Assembly (NCBI GenBank): GCA_009760885.1
Contig: CM019713.1
Location: 79,356,285 to 79,420,284 of the forward strand
Origin: Achatina immaculata
Lineage: Eukaryota; Mollusca; Gastropoda; Stylommatophora; Achatinidae
DNA length: 64,000 bases
Direction: 5' to 3'
Below the pieces are notes generated by a model. The model was not told the origin of the DNA and made no database searches. It was given only the letters and a program-made list of their open reading frames with translations. This document shows, piece by piece, positions 57,000 to 64,000 of the stretch; positions within the stretch are counted from its first letter, which is position 1; each line of letters starts with the position of its first letter. Made by a program: the position numbers and the translations under genes.

Positions 57000-57570
57000 A
57001 AAGTATTGTGAACAACAAGGACAATTGTAGGATATTTGAACAACTCGGACCGAGTCCTGCTAGCCCACATGAAAGTACAACTAATAAACATAAATATACA
57101 AGTGTATGCTCCAACATCTGAAAGTTCTGAAGAAGATGTACAGCTATTTTATAATGACATAAAGACAGCCCTGAAATACGGGAATCAGCACGAAGTTACT
57201 ATAGTGATGGGAGATTTTAATGCCAAATTTGATCAAAGAAGAGCTTCAGACTTAGTTGGTGACTATGGACTGGGGGAGAGGAATGACAGAGTTAGTAAAT
57301 TAATGTAATGGCCAAGAATAAATAGCATGGTTGTAGGAAACGTTTAAACAACATCCCCGAAGACTGGCAACGTAGTGTAGCCCAGACAAAAATACTTTTA
57401 ACCAGATAGACTACGTATTAATCAACTTCTCAAAAATGACAAAGACAAAAGAGAACAATACACAGTTATTATAACAAATAGATACAATGCAATAGCAAAG
57501 ATAACTAGTACAGATGAACAATTGGCAATGTTAAGAGATTCTATCTACCTAACTCTTAAGGAAAAAATAC
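57000..57570 (+). mobile_element. RTE-like LINE, endonuclease fragment
   Basis: The frame 57036-57308 reads LININIQVYAPTSESSEEDV and EVTIVMGDFNAKFDQRR. The I-Q-V-Y-A-P-T-S and G-D-F-N-A-K blocks are conserved in the APE-type endonuclease of LINEs, where G-D-F-N holds catalytic residues. Further degenerate pieces (ARNTRF-like, DHVLINF-like) follow to about 57570. No reverse transcriptase follows. Confidence 0.85.
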
Positions 57571-57624
57571 AACCGAAAAAAAGAAGCTCGTAAACATAAT
57601 TGGATAACAGACGACATCTTATTA

Positions 57625-58494
57625 GCAGCTGCCACTACATTAAGAGCTGGCATTATATTAATAGCTGGCTCTACATTAACAGCTGACACTACATTAACAG
57701 CTGGCTCTATGTTAACAGCTGGGTCTATACTAACAGGCTGCACTACATTAACAGCTGGATCTACATTAACAACTGGTTCTACATCAACTGCTGGCACTAC
57801 ATTAATATCTGGTTCTAGATTAACAGCCGACATTACATTAACAGCCGGAACTACATTAAGAGCCGGCGCTACATTAACAGCTGGCACTACATTAACAGCT
57901 GACTCTACATTAACAGCTGCCACTACAGTAACAGCTGGCTCTGTATTAACAACTGGCTCTACATTAACAGCTGGCTCTACATTAATAGCTGGCACTACGT
58001 TAACAGCTGGGTCTACATTAACACCTAACACTACAATAAACGCTGACACTATATTAACAGCTGGTTCTACATTAACAGCTGGTTCTACATTAACAGCTTG
58101 TTCTACATTAACAGCTTGTTCTACATTAACAGCTTGATCTACATTAACAGCTGGTTCTACATTAACAGCTGGTTCTACATTAACAGCTTGTTCTACATTA
58201 ACAACTGGTTCTACATTAACAGCTTGTTCTACGTTAACTGCTTATTGTACATTAACAGGTTGTTCTACATTAACACCTGACACTACAATAAACGCTGACA
58301 CTATATTAACAGCTTGTTCTACATTAACAGCTGGTTCTACATTAACTGATTGTTCTACATTAAGAGCTAGCACTACATTAAGAGCTGGTTCTACATTAAC
58401 AGCTTGTTCTACGTTAACTGCTTATTGTACATTAACAGGTGGCTATGCATAAACAGCTGGTTCTATATTAACAGCTGCACTACATTAACAGCTG
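57625..58494. repeat. 18-bp minisatellite, left part
   Basis: About 48 units of TCTACATTAACAGCTGGT type. The 18-bp period keeps frames open on both strands (repeats of T-L-T-A-G-S on plus). Interrupted by a Penelope-like fragment and continued at 59210. Confidence 0.95.
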
Positions 58495-59152
58495 TGTATA
58501 AAATAGTAAAAAGTAGGAGCAGCTTTATTACTTAACGATTACAAAGTTGTGACATTTCGGCGTGAGCCTTAATCATACAAAAACATACAGGACGAAGAAA
58601 TAGAGAGAGGAGATAAAGTATAGATTCACATGAATACAATTTTTAAAAAAAATTAAGGTACTTCGCTGTAAATTGTAAGGTGTAACTTGTCCGGCGGTGT
58701 GTGTCAGGAATGGATTTAGTAGAACGTGGAGACTGTTTAAATTGAGACCTGTGACATGTGGTCGGTGGGTTGTAACTGGGGGTGGTGGATGGGGAACCGG
58801 GAGGGGATAGAGAGTGATACAATATTGACCTAGCTAGGAGAAGTCGAAACAGATGATTGGGGAAGAGGGGTTGTAGAGTGATGCTGTGAGGAATTTTGAA
58901 AAGTAAGAATGGGTGGACTTAGTGGAGAGGTACTATAATGATTGAAGAAAATGTTACGTGTAGCTAAACAGCGAGTTTAACCCATGTGGCTCTAGGGTCC
59001 CATAATTTTGAATGCAGCGGTTCTCAAGTGCCAGGCGGCTCGTGTCATCTGCGTGACATTGTTTGATGGCTGTTACCAGAAAATCAGATTTGCCTCTGTG
59101 GTTAATAATCGTTAAGTAATAAAGCTGCTCCTACTTTTTACTATTTTATACA
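58495..59152 (-). mobile_element. Penelope-like element, copy C, with perfect 47-bp inverted ends
   Basis: Left end 58495-58541 and right end 59106-59152 are exact reverse complements over 47 bases (TGTATAAAATAG at the outer edge). Inside, the minus strand reads GKSDFLVTAIKQCHADDTSR and IQNYGTLEPHGLN to a stop, the C terminus of a second Penelope subfamily also seen at 61925-62985, followed by a 3' region with the hammerhead-like motif. Confidence 0.85.
58547..58580 (-). ncRNA. Hammerhead-like ribozyme motif, Penelope copy C
   Basis: Minus strand: outer helix TTGT/ACAA, ATGATTAA, helix GGC/GCC around TCAC, GAAA, then a T-G pair ahead of TC. All three helices are maintained although the outer helix differs wholly from copies A and B. 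Confidence 0.42.
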
Positions 59153-59209
59153 TTCTGCGTTACTGCAGTGCTTCGTATTAGTTATATACTTATACACTAA
59201 TTATTGTGT

Positions 59210-59408
59210 GGTACATTAACAGCTGGCTCTACATTAACAGGTACCTCTATATTAACAGCCGGCATAACATTAACAGTTGGCACTACATTAGCAACTGGCT
59301 CTACATTAACAGCTGGCACTATATTAAAAGCTGGCTATGCGTTAGCAGCTGGTTCTACATTAACAGGTGTCTGTACATTAACAGCTGGCTCTACATTAAC
59401 AGCTGGTC
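59210..59408. repeat. 18-bp minisatellite, right part
   Basis: About eleven units of the same repeat as 57625-58494, showing that the Penelope fragment lies inside the array. Confidence 0.92.
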
Positions 59409-59842
59409 GCGTGTTGGATGCAACATACACTTTTTGCGTCCTCATAAGGCCAGTATGATGGATGGTTTTCAAACATACTTTAGCAAGTTGTCTCTGCATG
59501 TCATGAAAGGCAACAATATATTTACGAAAATACCGGAGTTTCTATGAATGGTATAAAACGTACAACTATGATAATTGTGTTGCTTAGAGACTACACACAA
59601 GGTAATATATACAGATGGCACAGTGTCTCGGATCAGCAGAAGTGGTTGGTGTTTTGTTTTCTGCCACAATGGAAGAGTAGTGGAACAGGGTTCGGGAACC
59701 TTTGAAGTCACCACATCAAGATTGTTAATGAAAATTGAGGCTCACAAATAATTCGTGCATAAGTATATAAAACTAAGTACATAACTAAACACGGAGACAC
59801 TGCAGTAAAACTGTGATAACAAAATGTATAAAGTAAGGGATT

Positions 59843-61905
59843 GAATGATTGATTGATTGATTGATCTTTATTTCAAAAGGGTTAAGAATTGGGCACGCAG
59901 GCCCGTCTGACATTCTGCCCTTTATCATACATCTTTCACTCTATTCCAGACATTCTACAAATATGCTGTTCATATAACAAACATAACTAACATTGAAGCT
60001 GAGAGACATAAAATAAAATATAACATTTACGTTTCGCTCTTAAACATTCAATCAGTACAGAAGTAACTACATACATTATAAATGAATATCTACTAAACAA
60101 AATTTCGGGACTATTCAGTAAAACATTAATTGTATTCGGTGTCTGTAAGAGCAGTTTAAGATAACTTTTAAGTTTTATAATTCATGGAGGCATGTAGTCG
60201 ACATCAAATAGATATTGGGAAAGCTTGTAGTTGTAGGAAGGAGTATAATTTATATTTTTTATACAGGATGGGAGGGTATTCCAAAGATGAGCAGCAGAAA
60301 AACTTAAGCTTTTCTTGTAAAGATCAAGTCTACGTTTTGGAAGACATATGTTGATCAAGCGTTGGCTGCACTTTGGGCTAAATTTAAACAGGTTCCATAG
60401 ATAAGGCGGAACATGCTGTGAAGGAATTTGATATACTAACTTGGCTTTGTTGAAGAGGAACCTGTTCTTAAGAGGTAGTATTTTGATATGTTTTTGATGG
60501 TTAATTGTTTGTGCTTGATCTTTGTCACTAATAAGCTTTACTGCTCGCTTTTTGAGTGAGCAAAGCCTCTTTGTATTTGACACTGAGCAACCATCCCAAA
60601 CTGTTGAGCAATAGTCTAAATGTGTTTGTATATGAGATATGTAGTATGTCTTCCAAGTGTCTTGATCGATGAAGTGCTTAATTTTAGCTAATTGGTATAC
60701 TTTTTGCGCGATGAGTTTTGTTAGACATTGCACTTGAGAGTTCCAGGTCAGATGTTGGTCAATAATAAGACCTAGTGTTTTGTGCTCGCTAACGTTTTCT
60801 ATCTGTGATGTTTTTGTACAGAGCCGAAGTGTTGTTTTTGTTGCGTTTTGAAGTTTCTGTCTTGTTGTTATGAGCATTGATTTTGTTTTATCGGTGTTTA
60901 TAATCATGCCATTATTTTTGTTTCATCTAATTAAATTGTATAACTCGACCTGAAGAGTTGATTCTAGATTAACACAATCGTAGTCACTGGTGTAGACTGT
61001 GCAATCATCGGCAAAAATGTCACAAGAAGAGTGTTTAAGATGAAGTGGAAGATCATTGATATAGATAGCAAAGAGCAACGGGCCTAGAATAGAACCTTGC
61101 GGAACACCAGTGTCAACTGTAGCATAATTTGATAGAGAATTGTTGAAGAATACTACCTGCTGTCTGTCTGAAAGAAACGATGCAATTAATTTTATTAGGT
61201 TAGGGTGCAATTTATAAGTCTTTATTTTTCTTACAAGAATACTGTGGTCAATCATATCAAATGCCTTTTTAAAATCGACAAAGATGGCACCACATAGTCT
61301 GTCGTCATTTATGTTTACTAACCAGTTTTCTGTCATTTTAGTAAGAGCTGTGTGGCAGGAATGATTGGGTCTAAAGCATGACTGACTGTGTATGATTAAA
61401 TTGTTCTCTTGCATGTGTCGTAGAGTTATTTTGTGTATGTGTTTTTCGAGTGGTTTTGATAATGACGATAATATGGATATTGGTTTATAGTTGGTAAGAT
61501 TGTTGGATGAGCCAGATTTAAAGCGAGGATATACCTTAGCAGTTTTAAAAGTCTCAGGGAAATAACATTTTGCAATGCACTGGTTGTAAATATATGTTAG
61601 TGTATGTGAAATGACAGGTGCAGCATAACGTAAGATCTTATTACTAATATCATCAAGCGCAGCTGTATTGTTGTTTTTTAAGGTTAAGAGATAACTGTGA
61701 ACTTCACTGACTGTTAAGAATGGAATGTGTAACTGTTTAAAATCAGTGCATCTACTGTCCAGGAATGTTTGTAGTTCATGTAAGTCGCATACAGGAGCTG
61801 ATACTGATGATTTAAGAACGTTGATTTCTTCTCTGAAATGTGTACTGATATGTGCGCTAGTGCATGCACGATTGATGGCTTGAGAATCAAATTGTTTTAT
61901 ACAGC
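59843..61905 (-). mobile_element. CR1/L2-like LINE, second copy
   Basis: Minus-strand frames 61414-60923 and 60907-60182 read [72 protein letters not shown], then [32 protein letters not shown] and QTHLDYCSTVWDGCSVSNTK. One stop separates the two frames. The 3' end has an ATCAATCAATCAATC tail. It is better preserved than 3646-6335 but truncated before the endonuclease. Confidence 0.9.
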
Positions 61906-61924
61906 ATACAGGAGCTGATATTGA

Positions 61925-62985
61925 TGAGGGAAAAAGTAGGAACAGCTTTATTAATTAACAAACACAATTGTGACGTTTCGGTTTGAACCTTAATCACACA
62001 AAAACACACAGGATGAAGAAATACTATTAATAATAATAAAGTATTAATTCACATAAGTGCTATGTAAGAAATAGGAATGAAAAAAAAACAGAATATAATA
62101 AAGTAAATGGAGCACTTAGCTGTGACTTTTAAAAAGTTGTGACTTGTAAGAGGTTGTGTTCAGCAGTGCACATGGTTGAGTGTAGAGAATGTTTAGATGA
62201 AGATTTGTGATGTGTGATAGGTGGGTCGTAAATTGGAGGGGGGAACGCGAACCATGGAAAGGGGAGAGAATGATACAATGGTACTCTAGTCGGGAGAAGG
62301 TTGAATAACTGATTATAATTGGGGTAGAGGGGTTGTAATTTGATGGTGTTAGGAAGTTCTGAACTATGTGTTACAAGTAAGAAAGGAGTGAAACTTTACT
62401 GCAGAGGGAATATGACTGTGGAAGAAGCGAATGTTAGGTGTAGCTGATTTGCGAGTTCAAACAATGTGGTTCCAACGTCCCATATTTCTGAATGTAGCGA
62501 TTCACAAGCACTAGGCGACTTCTGTCATCAGCGTGACATTGTTTGAAGGATGTTACCAGAAAATCATATTTGCTTTTGTGGCTTGGGCCATTGGAATAAT
62601 CAGAGACTGGTTTCGAAGCATACTGGGTGATATCATACAGACGTTTCTGTATGCGATCCCCTAATCTGAGACCAGGTTCACTAATTTAAGTTATCCTGCA
62701 TCTTTTGCATATGATGGCATATATCACATTACAGGATTCACACGTGAATCCTTAGAGTGAAGATGGTTTTGAGAAAGGTGATCGGTTTCGTTTACCAGAC
62801 TACAGGACAGGTAACACAGCGAGGGCAGTTACATTTTCTGGTGCCAGCATATGAAAGGTTCCGTTTCAGGTGGTTATAGATTAGGATATCCTTAAGAATT
62901 AGTTTCCGTTTGTATGCTGTCTAAATCAGAGAAGATGTCGGGAGTATCGAGGTCGAATTGGATTAATGGCAGACGACGATAAAGA
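61925..62985 (-). mobile_element. Penelope-like element, copy D
   Basis: The minus strand gives CNVIYAIICKRCRI and GLRLGDRIQKRLYDI (GIY-YIG endonuclease, with V-I-Y-A-I in place of the canonical signature), then SKYDFLVTSFKQCHADDRSR and IQKYGTLEPHCLNSQ to a stop, and a 3' region with the hammerhead-like motif. It belongs to the same subfamily as copy C. Multiple stops. Confidence 0.85.
61968..62001 (-). ncRNA. Hammerhead-like ribozyme motif, Penelope copy D
   Basis: Minus strand: outer helix TTGT/ACAA, GTGATTAA, helix GGT/ACC around TCAA, GAAA, then a C-G pair ahead of TC. The GGT/ACC helix replaces GGC/GCC by a two-sided change. Confidence 0.42.
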
Positions 62986-63009
62986 ATTTGTTTTAACTAT
63001 CTGACCATG

Positions 63010-63330
63010 TGGTTGAAACGGTAGTATGATTGAAATCTGTCAGCTGTCAGGAGCCTAACGTGGCTTTATTGTCCAGGGCATGCAGGTGTACGTGACAATG
63101 AAGTGGCAGATAGACTTCCTGGACAGGTTAAATAAATGACAGGCTGACAATAGACCAGTCTGACATTGCTGAAGCTTTCTTGGACAGACTGCGGGAAAAC
63201 GAAGACGAGAATAGAAGAACAGTGTGGCTGCGAAGAGATTGCTGGATCTATGGATAAATTAAAGGTGCTGGTAGGAAATCTGAACTGTGTAGCAGAAAAA
63301 GTTATGTAAATAATAACACTTGATGGGAAC
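63010..63330 (+). mobile_element. LINE ribonuclease H fragment
   Basis: The plus strand reads YCPGHAGVRDNEVADRLPGQ and later pieces such as DIAEAFLDRLREN-like and RTVWLRRDCWIYG. P-G-H-x-G-V-x-x-N-E-x-A-D is the C-terminal motif of RNase H, with its catalytic Asp, found in some LINE proteins. No reverse transcriptase is seen next to it. Confidence 0.75.
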
Positions 63331-63429
63331 TATTAACAAACATGTTCTTGGATGAATGCTGCGGCATACGGCGGAACATATTTGTTGGCTGACCTGATTG
63401 CAATGTCGCCAGTGTCTGATTTTGAACAT

Positions 63430-63900
63430 TTGAATCTTTAGACTACATACACAAAATTAGGTTTTTAAGACATGCATTTTTCCATCGCAACATATGCCGC
63501 GAGATCTGGACACTTAACAAAACAGCTGAGAAACACATAAGTGCCTTTGAATGTAAATGCTATGGAAGAGTCATTCAAAAACCATGGACACATAAAAGAA
63601 CAAACACATCCATACTACAAGAACTTAATATTGAAGAAGGCTGATTGGCAAAGAAGATTAAATGAGAAAAACTTAAGTACTTCGAACATATTAAACGTCA
63701 TGAGAGTTTGGAGATGACAGTCTTGGAATAGGAAAAAGAAAGAGAGGAAGACCATGACGAAGACAGCAATAAGACATTGTTGATGAGTTACGAACGGATG
63801 CATCATACAGCAGGGCATCTTGTTTACAACCGGGAGGCTTTCAAAAGAGTTGTTAGGAGGAAAATTTCCTCGGGGGACATGCAAATAAATAAATGAATGA
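63430..63900 (+). mobile_element. RTE-C LINE, 3' fragment
   Basis: Reads [30 protein letters not shown] and NREAFKRVVRR, ending in an AAATAAATGAATGAA tail. Several stops. Confidence 0.85.
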
Positions 63901-64000
63901 ACATACTGCATTCTGAAAAACCTTAATATTGTGTTAATTATTTTCTAACCTGCTCGAACATTTCCTTAGGAAAGAGAACGAGACGTTGGGGTACCAATTA

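Noticed and set aside
57549..58137. Long frames of A-V-N-V-x-P (minus) and T-L-T-A-G-S (plus) type
   Set aside because: They are translations of the 18-bp minisatellite.

Overview
The window looks like gene-poor, repeat-choked animal DNA, most probably from a mollusc (gastropod-like). The basis is the one host gene, a signal-peptide/EGF/galactose-binding-domain/EGF protein of a type that is abundant in molluscs, together with RTE-like and CR1/L2-like LINEs, a Penelope-like element, tRNA-derived SINEs and many intronic minisatellites. I see no bacterial, plasmid or viral organisation. The organism call is inference; nothing here fixes a species.

One host gene occupies nearly the whole window on the minus strand (56110 down to 3193, continuing off the left edge). 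I could place 11 exons by reading splice sites and frame. Exon 1 carries the ATG and signal peptide. It is followed by an EGF-like exon, two F5/8-type-C/fucolectin-like galactose-binding modules split over exon pairs, and then at least five EGF-like units in four exons. Every intron is phase 1, so each exon is a symmetrical module. The second half of galactose-binding module 2 exists as two near-identical 216-nt exons (26303-26518 and 24435-24650), which makes them candidates for mutually exclusive splicing. The expected transmembrane and cytoplasmic part is not in the window.

The introns hold everything else. Left part (1-16 kb): LINE remnants, a CR1/L2-like LINE inserted in a 74-bp tandem array, a SINE with 14-bp target-site duplications, a mariner-type transposon bounded by TA, and a 42-bp minisatellite. 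16.8-21.7 kb is a single 31-bp minisatellite of about 160 units. 21.7-26.6 kb is a triplicated segment that carries the duplicated exons. 26.7-29.7 kb is an RTE-like LINE interrupted by a second RTE-like LINE with a 9-bp target-site duplication. 29.7-34.7 kb is mostly minisatellite.

Right part (35-64 kb): two joined RTE-like fragments, a non-LTR element with R2/NeSL-like features, a TSD-flanked RTE-like copy, and a head-to-head pair of Penelope-like copies. Beyond these lie more minisatellites, a Penelope fragment with perfect 47-bp inverted ends inside an 18-bp minisatellite, a second CR1/L2-like LINE and another Penelope fragment. Four Penelope copies share a 34-nt three-helix motif whose helices covary, resembling a hammerhead ribozyme with a non-standard core.

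Most open frames in the window are either transposon remnants or frames that stay open because tandem repeats have a period divisible by three. The labels RTE-A to RTE-D are local names used only to group copies in this window.
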